Below, one piece after another: positions 1 to 10,194 of a stretch of 64,000 nucleotides of DNA. The position numbers and the translations under genes were made by a program. The notes below the pieces were generated by a model. That model saw nothing but the letters and a program-made list of their open reading frames with translations, did not search any database and was not told the origin of the DNA. Each line of letters opens with the position of its first letter. Positions within the stretch are counted from its first letter, which is position 1. Origin of the DNA: an unidentified bacterial endosymbiont (GTDB lineage: Bacteria > Pseudomonadota > Gammaproteobacteria > Enterobacterales > Enterobacteriaceae); contig NZ_OU963893.1 in NCBI RefSeq assembly GCF_918797525.1, positions 558,001-622,000 of the forward strand, given 5' to 3'.

Positions 1-1398
1 ATTCCCATGCTGGCGGGTTCCGGCATTGTTTACACCCTCACAACCCGTGATGCGGAACGCGTTGCCGATTGGCTAAGGCAGAACGGTATTGATGCCTGGC
101 CCTATTATAGCGGAGTCACATCGCCTGAGTACCAGGATACCTTTGCTGCCCGAGAAATGCTTGAGGATGCGTTGCTCACTAACCGAATTAAAGTATTGGT
201 GGCAACCACTGCATTGGGGATGGGGTATGACAAGGCAGATCTCGGGTTTGTTATCCATTATCAGATGCCGGGTTCAATCGTCGGTTATTACCAACAGGTC
301 GGGCGTGCAGGGCGGGCAATAGATACGGCGAGTGGTTTTTTACTGGCTGGTGCAGAAGATCGTACAATTCATCAGTTCTTTCACGAAAGCGCTTTTCCTT
401 CTGAAGCGCAGATCGATGATGTTCTTGAGTGCCTTAGCCGGCATGATGGTTTAACAATTAACGATATTGAGACTCAAACCAATCTCAGGCATGGGCAAAT
501 AGAAAAAGTTTTAAAATTACTCGTGACTGAAAACCCCGCCCCCGTCATTTTTGAAGAGCGGCTGTGGCGCAGAACGGCTGTACCCTTTACCCTGGACAAT
601 GAGCGTATCGATCATCTCACCCGGCAAAGAGAGCTGGAGCTTGCAGAAGTCGAAAGGTATATTGGCACCGACGAGTGCCGGATGGCTTTCCTTCAGCGTG
701 CGCTGGATGAACCGACCAGCGCGCGCTGCGGCAGGTGTAGCAACTGTCTTAATCGCACCTCGCGTCATGACCCGCTGCACGAGGAGTTGCTGAATGCGGC
801 GACTCTTTTTATGAATCATGCCGATTTACCGTTACATGTCAACAAGCAGGTGATAAGAGGGTCGTTTGGGCAATATAGCTTCAGCGGGAATTTACCCGCT
901 GCGCTTCGTGGCGAGGAAGGACGTATTCTTTCTCGCTGGGGTGATGCCGGGTGGGGAGCGATGGTGGCCGCAGATAAGCGCGCGGGGAGGTTCAGGGATG
1001 AGCTGGTTGATGCCTGTGCTGAAATGATCCGCGAACGCTGGATTCCGGAACCCCCGCGTGAATGGGTATGCTGTGTGCCGTCAAGACAACATCCGGATCT
1101 TGTTCCCGACTTCGCCCGGCGTCTGGCTGATAAACTTGCGCTTCCCTTTGTTGATGTCGTTAGCAAGGTTGTAGACAATCAGCCTCAGAAATTGCAGCAA
1201 AACCGTTTTCATCAGTGCAAGAATCTGGATGGGGTCTTTAGCGTATCATCTCCACTGCCACAAGGCCCGGTACTGTTGGTAGACGATGTAGTAGATTCCG
1301 GTTGGACGATGACAATCATTGCGGCACTCATGCGCCAGTTAAATAGCGAAGAGGTTTATCCTGTCGCACTGGCTTCGACTTCGGTAAAAAATGGATGA
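1..1398 (+). CDS. RecQ-family DNA helicase fused to a ComF-like phosphoribosyltransferase domain (5' end outside window)
   Basis: The reading frame is open from the window edge, so the first helicase domain with the Walker A and B motifs is missing. Numbering from the ATG at 7, the second RecA-like domain is clear: VATTALGMG (65-73) is motif V and QQVGRAGR (96-103) is motif VI. A winged-helix-like stretch follows (about 136-176). A zinc-binding set comes next: C224, C241, C244 and C247, with the C-X16-C-X2-C-X2-C spacing of E. coli RecQ. Residues about 351-460 form a type I phosphoribosyltransferase domain with PRPP loop VLLVDDVVDSGWT (422-434) and an RFHQCKNLDGVF block like ComF/GntX proteins. 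The stop overlaps the next gene's start as ATGA, which suggests translational coupling. Helicase activity is known for the family. The role here (DNA uptake, repair or phage defence) is inference. The DNA looks more AT-rich than the neighbouring core genes. Confidence 0.85.
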   Translation: MPMLAGSGIVYTLTTRDAERVADWLRQNGIDAWPYYSGVTSPEYQDTFAAREMLEDALLTNRIKVLVATTALGMGYDKADLGFVIHYQMPGSIVGYYQQVGRAGRAIDTASGFLLAGAEDRTIHQFFHESAFPSEAQIDDVLECLSRHDGLTINDIETQTNLRHGQIEKVLKLLVTENPAPVIFEERLWRRTAVPFTLDNERIDHLTRQRELELAEVERYIGTDECRMAFLQRALDEPTSARCGRCSNCLNRTSRHDPLHEELLNAATLFMNHADLPLHVNKQVIRGSFGQYSFSGNLPAALRGEEGRILSRWGDAGWGAMVAADKRAGRFRDELVDACAEMIRERWIPEPPREWVCCVPSRQHPDLVPDFARRLADKLALPFVDVVSKVVDNQPQKLQQNRFHQCKNLDGVFSVSSPLPQGPVLLVDDVVDSGWTMTIIAALMRQLNSEEVYPVALASTSVKNG

Positions 1399-2579
1399 AT
1401 TTGACAGCAAGCGCGCAAGCAACGCTTTTACTCACTAGCTATTTTTCCAGCGCCAAAACGAGTGGGCACAAACCGCTCACTAACGCAGAGTGGGGAAAAT
1501 TTGCATTATGGCTTAAACATCAGCGTCTCTCGCCCGCCAGTTTGTTAGTTCCTGAACCTCAAACTTTGCTTAGTGGGTGGAACGATCCATGTATTCCGTT
1601 AGAACGTCTTTTAGGATTACTTGGACGAGGGCATAGCCTGGCGCTTGCCGTGGAAAAATGGCAAAGGGCTGGGCTTTGGGTAATCACCCGCGCTGATGCT
1701 GATTATCCTCAGCGCTTAAAAAATAACTTGCGCAATGACTCTCCTGCCGTTCTGTTTGGGTGTGGTAATAAAGCACTATTGAAATTGGGGGGGGTGGCGA
1801 TTGTGGGTTCCCGCAATGCTGTGGAAGAAGACCTAAACTTTACCAGTAAGTTGGCAAAAAAGCTGGCAGATCATGGCCTCAATGTTGTTTCTGGTGGCGC
1901 ACGTGGCATAGATGAATGTGCCATGCTTTCTTCATTAAATGCAGGGGGAACGGCGACGGGCGTTTTAACCGACAGTTTGTTGAAGGCCACGACATCCGTA
2001 AAATGGCGCAATGGTCTTGCATCCGGCAGCCTTGCACTAATCTCTCCATTTTACCCAGAGGTCGGATTTAATGTCGCGAATGCAATGGCACGTAATAAAT
2101 ATGTCTACTGTCTTGCCGAAAGTGCAATCGTTGTCCATGCGGGTAAAAAAGGAGGAACCGTCACGGGGGCGCTTGAAGCAATTAAGCATCGATGGGTGCC
2201 CGTATGGGTAAAACCCAGCAAGGATGAAAATTCTTCAAATGCGATGATAGTACAAAAAGGGGCCGCCTGGCTGTTAGGGGCCATTGATCCCTTAAAGCTG
2301 AACAGATTCAGTGAATCGGATAGCTATACACAGCCGGAACTGTTTTCTCTACATGAGGAATTGGCGGGTTATGCCGCCTGCCCTAAAAAGGGGCAGCTGG
2401 ATTTTTATCACCTGTTCCTGGAAGAGATCCAGCACCTCGCCCTGGAACCCGTGGCGAAAGAGACGTTAGCTGACGTATTGGGTGTAGTACCGGAACAACT
2501 GGATCTTTGGCTGGATAGGGCGATAAACGAAAAGCGACTGCAACAGTTGGCTGATTCCGGGCTTTACCAAATCCCCTGA
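1395..2579 (+). CDS. DprA/Smf-family DNA-processing protein, divergent paralogue
   Basis: This 394-residue protein has a DprA-type Rossmann fold: YPQRL (104-108), VAIVGSRNA (134-142) and VVSGGARGID (164-173). It also has GGTVTGALEAIKHR (253-266), where canonical DprA has a SGSLxTA-type segment. The usual FPxRNR block is degenerate (NVANAMARNKYV, 226-237). About 120 N-terminal residues precede the fold, and a winged-helix-like tail lies near 352-392. Family DprA binds ssDNA and loads RecA during transformation. Enterobacteria normally keep their housekeeping copy beside fmt/def, so this is probably an extra paralogue. It is coupled to the helicase-PRTase gene by an ATGA overlap, so the two proteins likely act together. 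A defence or DNA-uptake role is inferred only from this partnership. Confidence 0.85.
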   Translation: MNLTASAQATLLLTSYFSSAKTSGHKPLTNAEWGKFALWLKHQRLSPASLLVPEPQTLLSGWNDPCIPLERLLGLLGRGHSLALAVEKWQRAGLWVITRADADYPQRLKNNLRNDSPAVLFGCGNKALLKLGGVAIVGSRNAVEEDLNFTSKLAKKLADHGLNVVSGGARGIDECAMLSSLNAGGTATGVLTDSLLKATTSVKWRNGLASGSLALISPFYPEVGFNVANAMARNKYVYCLAESAIVVHAGKKGGTVTGALEAIKHRWVPVWVKPSKDENSSNAMIVQKGAAWLLGAIDPLKLNRFSESDSYTQPELFSLHEELAGYAACPKKGQLDFYHLFLEEIQHLALEPVAKETLADVLGVVPEQLDLWLDRAINEKRLQQLADSGLYQIP

Positions 2580-2588
2580 ATAGTCGTT

Positions 2589-2610
2589 ACTGCGGCCGGA
2601 AGGTCGCAGT
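2589..2610. terminator. Stem-loop between the dprA-like gene and yhgN
   Basis: ACTGCGGCC and GGTCGCAGT form a 9-bp stem with one G-U pair and a GGAA loop. It lies between convergent 3' ends, 10 bases after the dprA-like stop and 6 bases before the end of yhgN. There is no T tract, so terminator function is only likely. Confidence 0.45.
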
Positions 2611-2615
2611 GCATG

Positions 2616-3209
2616 TCAACCCTTCATCCACGCCCGTATTCCGTCCAGGAACATCTGTGTCGCCATCATCACCAGAATCAGCCCCATCAGGCGCTCCAGC
2701 GCATTCACCCCTTTCTCGCCCAGCAGGCGCAGGAACAGCGACGACTGCAGCAAAATAATAAACGTCCCGCCCCAGGCAATCAGCAGGGCAATCACCAGGT
2801 GGCTCATCTGATTCGGATACTGGTGCGACAGCAGCATCAGCGTCGCCAGAATGGTCGGCCCGGCGACGAGCGGAATAGCCAGCGGCACGATAAACGGCTC
2901 TTCGCCCGCGGGCAGGCCGCTGCTGCTGCCCTCGGCGCTCGGAAAAATCATCTTAATGGCGATCAGGAACAAAATTATCCCGCCGGAAATCGAGACCGTT
3001 TCGGCGCGTAAGTTCAGGAAAGCGAGGATTTTCTCCCCCGCAAACAGGAAGATAAACATTACCAGCAAGGCGATGAGCAGTTCGCGGATCATAATAGCCC
3101 GGCGGCGCTTCGGCTCGGTGTGCTTTAGCACCGACATGAAAATCGGCAGGTTTCCGAGTGGATCCATAATCAGGATCAATAAAACCGCGGCGGAAATGAT
3201 TTCACTCAT
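2616..3209 (-). CDS. yhgN: MarC/UPF0056 family inner-membrane protein YhgN
   Basis: This 197-residue protein is strongly hydrophobic, with about six membrane segments. It begins MSEIISAAVLLILIMDPLGNLP, typical of the MarC (NAAT) family. The length equals E. coli YhgN. Members are annotated as putative antibiotic or amino-acid transporters, but the substrate is not established. In E. coli the gene lies between asd and gntU and is divergent from asd, as here. The accessory helicase-dprA pair sits on the far side, so yhgN marks an island border. I am sure of the identity, not of the function. Confidence 0.95.
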   Translation of the reverse strand: MSEIISAAVLLILIMDPLGNLPIFMSVLKHTEPKRRRAIMIRELLIALLVMFIFLFAGEKILAFLNLRAETVSISGGIILFLIAIKMIFPSAEGSSSGLPAGEEPFIVPLAIPLVAGPTILATLMLLSHQYPNQMSHLVIALLIAWGGTFIILLQSSLFLRLLGEKGVNALERLMGLILVMMATQMFLDGIRAWMKG

Positions 3210-3388
3210 CTTTCAATTATCCCTGATACTGAGTAGTGTTATTGCGATGATTAGCGCTTTTTCTGATTGCCGGGCAATCATCGATTAATTTCGCTTGCGA
3301 CTTTGGCAGCATTTTGTAAGGTGAAGCATATCCCAGTTCGATACTGGCTTGCACAAACAGCACACACCCTCTGCAGGAAATAAATGCT

Positions 3389-4492
3389 ATGAAAAACGTT
3401 GGTTTTATCGGCTGGCGCGGTATGGTCGGCTCTGTACTCATGCAACGCATGGTTGAAGAGCGCGATTTCGACGCCATCCGCCCGGTCTTCTTCTCCACTT
3501 CCCAGCTCGGCCAGGCTACGCCAACCTTTGGCGGCACCACCGGCACGTTGCAGGATGCTTTCGATCTGGAAGCGCTGAAGGCACTCGACATTATTGTCAC
3601 TTGCCAGGGCGGCGATTATACCAACGAAATCTATCCAAAGCTGCGTGAAAGCGGCTGGCAGGGTTACTGGATTGACGCAGCCTCTTCACTGCGCATGAAA
3701 GACGATGCCATCATTATTCTTGACCCGGTAAACCAGGGTGTGATCGCCGACGGCCTGAACAACGGCGTGAAAACTTTTGTCGGCGGTAACTGTACCGTCA
3801 GCCTGATGCTGATGTCGCTTGGCGGCCTGTTCGCGCAGGATCTGGTCGAGTGGGTGTCGGTTGCAACCTATCAGGCGGCTTCCGGCGGCGGCGCACGTCA
3901 TATGCGTGAACTGCTGGCACAGATGGGCCAGTTGCACCAGAGCGTTGCGAGCGAGCTGGCAAACCCGGCGTCCGCTATTCTCGATATTGAACGTAAAGTT
4001 ACGCAACTGACCCGCAGCGGCGAATTGCCGGTCGATAACTTCGGCGTACCGCTGGCAGGTGGCCTGATCCCGTGGATCGATAAACAGCTGGATAACGGCC
4101 AGACCCGCGAAGAGTGGAAAGGCCAGGCCGAGACCAACAAAATCCTCGCGACCGCGAATACCATTCCGGTTGACGGTCTGTGCGTGCGCATCGGCGCGCT
4201 GCGCTGCCACAGCCAGGCGTTCACCCTTAAACTGAAAAAAGATGTGTCAATTCCGACCGTGGAAGCGCTGCTGGCGGCGCATAACCCATGGGCGAAAGTG
4301 GTGCCAAACGATCGCGAAATCACGATGCGTGAACTGACCCCGGCAGCCGTCACCGGCACCCTGACCACGCCGGTTGGGCGTCTGCGTAAGCTGAACATGG
4401 GGCCGGAGTACCTCTCTGCGTTCACCGTCGGGGACCAGCTCCTGTGGGGCGCCGCCGAACCGCTACGCCGTATGCTGCGGCAGCTGGCGTAA
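3389..4492 (+). CDS. asd: Aspartate-semialdehyde dehydrogenase
   Basis: Asd reduces L-aspartyl-4-phosphate to aspartate-semialdehyde with NADPH, the branch point to diaminopimelate, lysine, methionine and threonine. The 367 residues equal the E. coli length. The N-terminal dinucleotide-binding segment is [12 protein letters not shown] (4-15). The nucleophilic cysteine is C135 in [10 protein letters not shown]. The gene is monocistronic, with its own upstream region (3210-3388) divergent from yhgN and a strong terminator at 4509-4535. It is expected to be essential, because cell-wall diaminopimelate depends on it. Confidence 0.98.
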   Translation: MKNVGFIGWRGMVGSVLMQRMVEERDFDAIRPVFFSTSQLGQATPTFGGTTGTLQDAFDLEALKALDIIVTCQGGDYTNEIYPKLRESGWQGYWIDAASSLRMKDDAIIILDPVNQGVIADGLNNGVKTFVGGNCTVSLMLMSLGGLFAQDLVEWVSVATYQAASGGGARHMRELLAQMGQLHQSVASELANPASAILDIERKVTQLTRSGELPVDNFGVPLAGGLIPWIDKQLDNGQTREEWKGQAETNKILATANTIPVDGLCVRIGALRCHSQAFTLKLKKDVSIPTVEALLAAHNPWAKVVPNDREITMRELTPAAVTGTLTTPVGRLRKLNMGPEYLSAFTVGDQLLWGAAEPLRRMLRQLA

Positions 4493-4508
4493 TAATTTGT
4501 TAACTACC

Positions 4509-4535
4509 GGGGGTGATTTTCACCCCCTTTTTTTT
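4509..4535 (+). terminator. Rho-independent terminator of asd
   Basis: GGGGGTGA and TCACCCCC form a perfect 8-bp stem with a TTT loop, followed by eight T residues. It begins 17 bases after the asd stop and separates asd from the glycogen operon. Confidence 0.95.
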
Positions 4536-4723
4536 GCTTATTACAGGGAGTAATACGCGGATGTCTTATTTTTATCAGGAGTCATGTAGCGCGTTGGCTA
4601 TGCTTTAAGGAAGATTTGTTTCTTACCTGAGGTTAGGACGGGGCTGAGTGGATGCCCGTTCAGGTCACATTAAAGTCGTCCCAGGCGCTGAATAAGGGCG
4701 ACATAAAAAACAGGATGAATACC

Positions 4724-6911
4724 ATGTCCGATCGTGTGGATAGAGACGTGATTAATGCGCTTATTGCGGGTCATTTTGCCGACCCCTTTTCTGTGCTGGG
4801 AATGCACCAAACAGAGGCTGGACTGGAAGTCCGGGCACTGTTACCGGATGCCACCGAAGTATGGGTGATTGAACCGAAAACCGGCCGCAAGGTGGGTAAT
4901 CTGGAATGTCTCGACTCGCGTGGCTTTTTCTCGGGCGTCATGCCGCGTCGTAAAAACCCGTTTCGTTATCAGCTCGCCGTTATCTGGCATGGCCAGCAAA
5001 ACCTGATTGATGATCCCTACAGCTTTGGCCCTCTGTTAAAAGAGATGGACGCCTGGCTGCTGTCTGAAGGAACCCACCTGCGCCCGTATGAGACGCTGGG
5101 GGCGCATGCCGATACGATGGAGGGCATCACCGGAACGCGGTTTTCCGTATGGGCGCCGAATGCCCGGCGTGTCTCCGTCGTCGGGCAGTTCAATTACTGG
5201 GATGGCCGTCGTCACCCGATGCGCATGCGTCGTGAAACGGGCATCTGGGAGCTGTTTATCCCCGGTGCGCATAACGGACAGCTCTATAAATTTGAGATGA
5301 TCGATGCGAACGGAAAGTTGCGCGTGAAGGCGGACCCGTATGCCTTTGAAGCGCAGATGCGCCCGGACACGGCCTCGCTGATTTGCGGTTTACCGCAGAA
5401 GATTGTCCAGAGCGAAGAGCGCAAACGGGCCAACCGCTTTGATGCGCCCATCTCCGTCTACGAGGTCCACCTCGGCTCGTGGCGGCCGCCACACCGATAA
5501 CAACTATTGGCTCAGCTATCGCGAGCTGGCCGATCAGCTGGTGCCGTATGCCAAATGGATGGGCTTTACCCATCTTGAGCTGCTGCCAATAAACGAGCAC
5601 CCGTTCGACGGCAGCTGGGGCTACCAGCCAACCGGGATGTATGCCCCGACGCGTCGTTTCGGTACGCGCGACGACTTCCGCTATTTCATCAACGCTGCGC
5701 ACGCCGCCGGGCTGAACGTGATCCTCGACTGGGTGCCGGGTCATTTCCCCTCTGATGAGTTTGGTCTGTCTGAGTTTGACGGCACAAAGCTCTATGAACA
5801 CAGCGATCCGCGTGAAGGTTATCACCAGGACTGGAATACGCTGATTTATAACTATGGTCGCCGCGAAGTGACGAACTATCTGGTGGGGAACGCCCTGTAC
5901 TGGATCGAACGCTTTGGTATTGATGCCCTGCGCGTGGATGCGGTGGCGTCGATGATTTACCGCGACTACAGCCGTAAAGAGGGAGAGTGGATCCCCAACG
6001 AATATGGCGGGCGTGAAAACCTCGAAGCCATTGAATTTCTGCGCAATACCAACCGCATTCTCGGGGAGCAGGTCGAAGGTGCGGTGACCATGGCGGAAGA
6101 GTCGACCGATTTCCCAGGCGTCTCCCGTCCACCGTCAATGGGCGGCCTGGGCTTCTGGTACAAGTGGAACCTGGGCTGGATGCACGACACCCTCGACTAC
6201 ATGAAGCTTGATCCGGTTTACCGGCAGTACCATCACGACAAGCTCACCTTCGGGTTGCTCTACAACTACACCGAGAACTTCATGCTGCCGCTGTCGCACG
6301 ATGAAGTGGTGCATGGCAAAAAATCGATCCTCGACCGTATGCCGGGCGATGCGTGGCAGAAATTTGCCAACCTGCGCGCCTACTATGGCTGGCTTTTCGC
6401 CTTCCCGGGTAAAAAGCTGCTGTTTATGGGCAACGAGTTTGCGCAGGGCCGCGAGTGGAACCACGACACCAGCCTCGACTGGCATCTGCTGGAAGGCGGC
6501 GATAACTGGCACCACGGCGTGCAGCGCCTGGTGCGCGACCTGAACCTGACCTATCGCCACCATAAAGCCCTGCACGAACTCGACTTCGACCCCTACGGGT
6601 TTGAGTGGCTGGTGGTGGATGACCACGCGCGTTCGGTCTTTGTCTTTGTGCGTCGCGATAAAGCAGGCAATGAGATTATCGTCGCCAGCAATTTCACACC
6701 GGTTCCGCGCGAACATTATCGCTTCGGGATTAATCAGCCGGGAAAATGGCGCGAGATACTCAACACCGACTCCCTGCACTACCACGGCAGTAATGCGGGT
6801 AACGGCGGTCTGGTACAAAGCGATACGATTGAGAGCCACGGCCGACACCATTCGCTGAGCCTGACGTTGCCGCCGCTCAGCACCATCTGGCTGGTCCGGG
6901 AGGGAGAATGA
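4724..6911 (+). pseudogene. glgB: 1,4-alpha-glucan branching enzyme, interrupted by a one-base frameshift
   Basis: GlgB makes the alpha-1,6 branches of glycogen. The start at 4724 ([13 protein letters not shown]) fits the family start, and AGGA lies 8 bases upstream. The first frame encodes the N-terminal and CBM48 domains up to EVHLGSWR, then runs out of frame to a stop at 5498-5500. The catalytic GH13 part continues in another frame as [13 protein letters not shown] to 6911. It keeps the catalytic blocks [21 protein letters not shown] and [10 protein letters not shown]. Seven bases (5483-5489) lie between the TGG and CAC codons where six are expected, so one base is inserted. The rest of the protein matches the full-length family of about 728 residues and shows no other decay. 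The change is either a recent mutation or a sequencing error. If real, the cell would make poorly branched glucan. Confidence 0.9.
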
Positions 6912-8881
6912 CGCAACTTACGGCAGGTAAACCCGCACCGCTCGGGGCACGTTTTGACGGAAAGGGTGTGAACTTTACCCTCTTTTCTGCCCATGCTGAG
7001 CGGGTAGAACTCTGTGTGTTTGATGGTGAAGGCAATGAGCACCGTTACGCTTTACCTGCACGCACGGGGGATACCTGGCACGGTTACCTGGCCGGAGGGC
7101 GGCCCGGCATGCTGTATGGTTTTCGCGTTCATGGCCTGTGGGAGCCTTCGCAGGGGCACAGCTTTAACCCGGCGAAGTTGCTGCTTGATCCCTGCGCACA
7201 TCGTGTTGACGGTGAGTTCAAAGACCACCCCATCTACCACGCTGGCTACGGTGAACCCGATCGCCGCGACAGTGCCCCCCTCGCGCCTAAAAGCGTGGTG
7301 GTTAACGATCTCTACGACTGGGAAGGGGATGAGCCGCTAAGAACCCCGTGGGGCAACACCGTGATTTACGAAGCCCATGTTAAAGGGCTGACGTACCTGC
7401 ATCCGTTGATTCCAGCCGAAATGCGCGGCACCTATAAGGCGCTCGGGCATCCGGTCATGATTGCGTACTTAAAGCAGTTGGGGATCACCGCGCTTGAACT
7501 GCTGCCTGTCGCCCATTTCGCCAGCGAACCGCGTCTGCAACGGCTGGGGTTGAGCAATTACTGGGGCTACAACCCGCTGGCGATGTTCGCCCTCGACCCG
7601 CGCTATGCGGTGCATCCCGACAAGGTGCGGGATGAGTTCCGTGACGCGATAAAAGCGCTTCATGCGGCGGGCATTGAGGTGATTCTGGATGTGGTGTTGA
7701 ACCACAGCGCGGAAGGCGATCTCGACGGTCCAACGCTCTCCCTGCGCGGAATTGATAACCGTAGCTATTATTGGATCAGGGAGGATGGCGATTACTACAA
7801 CTGGACCGGTTGCGGCAACACCCTCAATCTCAGCCATCCGCCCGTGGCGCAGTATGCCTATGCGTGCCTGAAATACTGGGTTGAGACGTTCCACATCGAC
7901 GGCTTTCGTTTCGACCTGGCCTCGGTGATGGGGCGCACCCCTGCGTTTAGCCAGCAAGCGCCGCTGTTTGAAGCGATAAAAAATTGTCCGTTGCTCTCGC
8001 GGGTGAAGTTGATTGCTGAGCCGTGGGACATCGGTGAGGGAGGGTATCAGGTGGGGAATTTCCCACCGCTGTTTGCCGAATGGAACGACCGTTACCGGGA
8101 TGCCACGCGCCGCTTCTGGCTGGAGCGGAATCTGTCACTCGGAGAGTTTGCCGGACGCTTTGCGGGCTCCAGCGATCTGTTTAAACGTGACGGGAAATCC
8201 CCGTCTGCCACTATCAATCTGGTGACGGCGCACGACGGTTTTACGCTGCGCGACTGCGTCTGTTTTAACCAGAAACATAATGAGGCAAACGGTGAAGAGA
8301 ATCGCGATGGTACTAACAGCAACCATAGCTTCAATCATGGTATAGAAGGGTTAGATGCAAGCCTTGATGTAATCGAGCGACGACGCGCCAGCGTTCATGC
8401 GCTGCTGACAACCCTTTTGTTGTCACAGGGTACGCCGATGCTGCTGGCAGGGGATGAACATGGCCACAGCCAGCACGGTAACAACAATGCATATTGCCAG
8501 GACAACTCCTTAACCTGGCTCGACTGGGGTGAGGCAAACGGTGGGTTAGCGCAATTTACCGCAGCGCTGATCCATCTTCGCCAGCACATCCCCGCCCTCA
8601 CTGCCGATTGCTGGTGGGAAGAGGGCGATGGCAACGTTCTCTGGCTGAATAAAGACGCGCAGCCATTAAGCGCGCAAGAGTGGCAACACGGCATACCGTG
8701 CCTGCAAATCCTGCTTTCGGGTCACTGGCTGGTCACGCTGAATGCGACGGATAACGTCGCAGAGATTGTTTTACCTGACGGGGAGTGGCGCGCCATTCCC
8801 CCCTTCGCCGGAGCGGATAACCCGGTAGTAATGGCTGTCTGGCACGGGCCTGCGCACGGAGTATGCGTATTCCAGAGATGA
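6908..8881 (+). CDS. glgX: Glycogen debranching enzyme (limit dextrin alpha-1,6-glucohydrolase)
   Basis: GlgX removes the short branches left by glycogen phosphorylase, so its substrate is phosphorylase-limit dextrin. The 657 residues equal the E. coli length. An N-terminal CBM48-like domain (about 10-130) precedes the GH13 barrel. Conserved catalytic blocks are [20 protein letters not shown] and [11 protein letters not shown]. The start overlaps the glgB stop as ATGA, so translation is probably coupled to the end of glgB. A glgB frameshift could therefore have a polar effect. The gene sits second in glgBXCAP, and glgC follows after 17 bases. Confidence 0.97.
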   Translation: MTQLTAGKPAPLGARFDGKGVNFTLFSAHAERVELCVFDGEGNEHRYALPARTGDTWHGYLAGGRPGMLYGFRVHGLWEPSQGHSFNPAKLLLDPCAHRVDGEFKDHPIYHAGYGEPDRRDSAPLAPKSVVVNDLYDWEGDEPLRTPWGNTVIYEAHVKGLTYLHPLIPAEMRGTYKALGHPVMIAYLKQLGITALELLPVAHFASEPRLQRLGLSNYWGYNPLAMFALDPRYAVHPDKVRDEFRDAIKALHAAGIEVILDVVLNHSAEGDLDGPTLSLRGIDNRSYYWIREDGDYYNWTGCGNTLNLSHPPVAQYAYACLKYWVETFHIDGFRFDLASVMGRTPAFSQQAPLFEAIKNCPLLSRVKLIAEPWDIGEGGYQVGNFPPLFAEWNDRYRDATRRFWLERNLSLGEFAGRFAGSSDLFKRDGKSPSATINLVTAHDGFTLRDCVCFNQKHNEANGEENRDGTNSNHSFNHGIEGLDASLDVIERRRASVHALLTTLLLSQGTPMLLAGDEHGHSQHGNNNAYCQDNSLTWLDWGEANGGLAQFTAALIHLRQHIPALTADCWWEEGDGNVLWLNKDAQPLSAQEWQHGIPCLQILLSGHWLVTLNATDNVAEIVLPDGEWRAIPPFAGADNPVVMAVWHGPAHGVCVFQR

Positions 8882-8898
8882 TAAAAAAGGAGTTAGTC

Positions 8899-10194
8899 AT
8901 GGTTAGATTAGAGAAGAACGATCCCTTAATGTTGGCACGCCAGCTACCATTAAAAACTGTTGCCCTGATACTCGCAGGCGGGCGTGGAACCCGCCTGAAA
9001 GATTTGACCATCAAGCGCGCCAAACCGGCCGTTCACTTTGGTGGTAAGTTCCGCATCATCGATTTTGCGCTGTCCAACTGCCTTAACTCTGGCATTCGCC
9101 GCATTGGCGTTATTACTCAGTACCAGTCGCATACGCTGGTGCAGCATATCCAGCGCGGCTGGTCATTCTTCAGTGAAGAGATGAACGAGTTTGTCGATCT
9201 GCTGCCAGCTCAACAGCGCGTTCACGGTGAAAACTGGTATCGCGGCACCGCCGATGCGGTGACGCAGAACCTTGATATTATTCGCCGCTATGGCGCGGAA
9301 TACATCGTGATCCTCGCGGGTGACCATATTTACAAGCAAGACTATTCCCACATGCTGATCGACCACGTCGAAAAAGGGGCGCGTTGCACCGTGGCGTGTC
9401 TGCCGGTGCCCGTTGCTGAAGCGAAGGCGTTTGGCGTTATGCACGTGGATGCTGACGACAAGATCATCGACTTTGTTGAAAAACCCGCCAATCCGCCAAC
9501 CATGCCGGGAGACGATACGAAGTCGCTTGCCAGCATGGGGATCTATGTCTTTGAGGCCGATTACCTTTATGAGCTACTGGAAGACGATGACAAAGACGAA
9601 AACTCCAGCCATGACTTCGGTAAAGACATTATCCCGAAAATCACTAAAGCTGGCATGGCCTATGCACATCCTTTTCCCTTGTCCTGCGTACAGTCGGACC
9701 CGAATTCAGAGCCTTACTGGCGCGATGTAGGAACCCTGGAGGCCTACTGGAAGGCAAACCTGGACCTGGCGTCCGTTACCCCTGAACTGGATATGTACGA
9801 CCAGAACTGGCCAATCCGCACGCATATGGAATCCTTGCCGCCGGCGAAATTTGTTCAGGACCGTTCCGGCAGCCACGGCATGACGCTCAATTCGCTGGTG
9901 TCCGGCGGGTGCATCATCTCCGGCTCGGTGGTAGTGCAGTCCGTGTTATTCCCACGGGTGCGCGTCAACTCATTCTGTAATATCGACTCGGCAGTGCTGT
10001 TGCCGGACGTCTGGGTAGGGCGCTCATGCCGCCTGCGCCGCTGCGTTATCGACCGTGCCTGCGTCATTCCTGAAGGGATGGTGATTGGTGAAAACGCGGA
10101 AGAAGATGCGCGTCGTTTTTACCGCTCGGAAGAAGGGATCGTGTTAGTCACACGGGAAATGTTGCGTAAGCTGCAGATCAAACAGGAGCGATGA
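8899..10194 (+). CDS. glgC: Glucose-1-phosphate adenylyltransferase (ADP-glucose pyrophosphorylase)
   Basis: GlgC makes ADP-glucose from ATP and glucose-1-phosphate, the committed and allosterically controlled step of glycogen synthesis. The start at 8899 (MVRLEKND) matches the family and has AAGGAG at 8888-8893. The resulting 431 residues equal E. coli GlgC. The nucleotidyltransferase signature is [15 protein letters not shown], and GDHIYKQDY marks the active site. A C-terminal left-handed beta-helix region contains [15 protein letters not shown]. The lysine-rich [14 protein letters not shown] segment contributes to fructose-1,6-bisphosphate activation in the E. coli enzyme. An in-frame upstream ATG at 8863 lies inside glgX and is rejected. 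Confidence 0.98.
   Translation: MVRLEKNDPLMLARQLPLKTVALILAGGRGTRLKDLTIKRAKPAVHFGGKFRIIDFALSNCLNSGIRRIGVITQYQSHTLVQHIQRGWSFFSEEMNEFVDLLPAQQRVHGENWYRGTADAVTQNLDIIRRYGAEYIVILAGDHIYKQDYSHMLIDHVEKGARCTVACLPVPVAEAKAFGVMHVDADDKIIDFVEKPANPPTMPGDDTKSLASMGIYVFEADYLYELLEDDDKDENSSHDFGKDIIPKITKAGMAYAHPFPLSCVQSDPNSEPYWRDVGTLEAYWKANLDLASVTPELDMYDQNWPIRTHMESLPPAKFVQDRSGSHGMTLNSLVSGGCIISGSVVVQSVLFPRVRVNSFCNIDSAVLLPDVWVGRSCRLRRCVIDRACVIPEGMVIGENAEEDARRFYRSEEGIVLVTREMLRKLQIKQER

Noticed and set aside
5403..6911. The downstream glgB frame as a separate gene
   Set aside because: Its first residues, before HTDNNYW, are out-of-frame translation of glgB. The part after about 5490 is simply the rest of GlgB.
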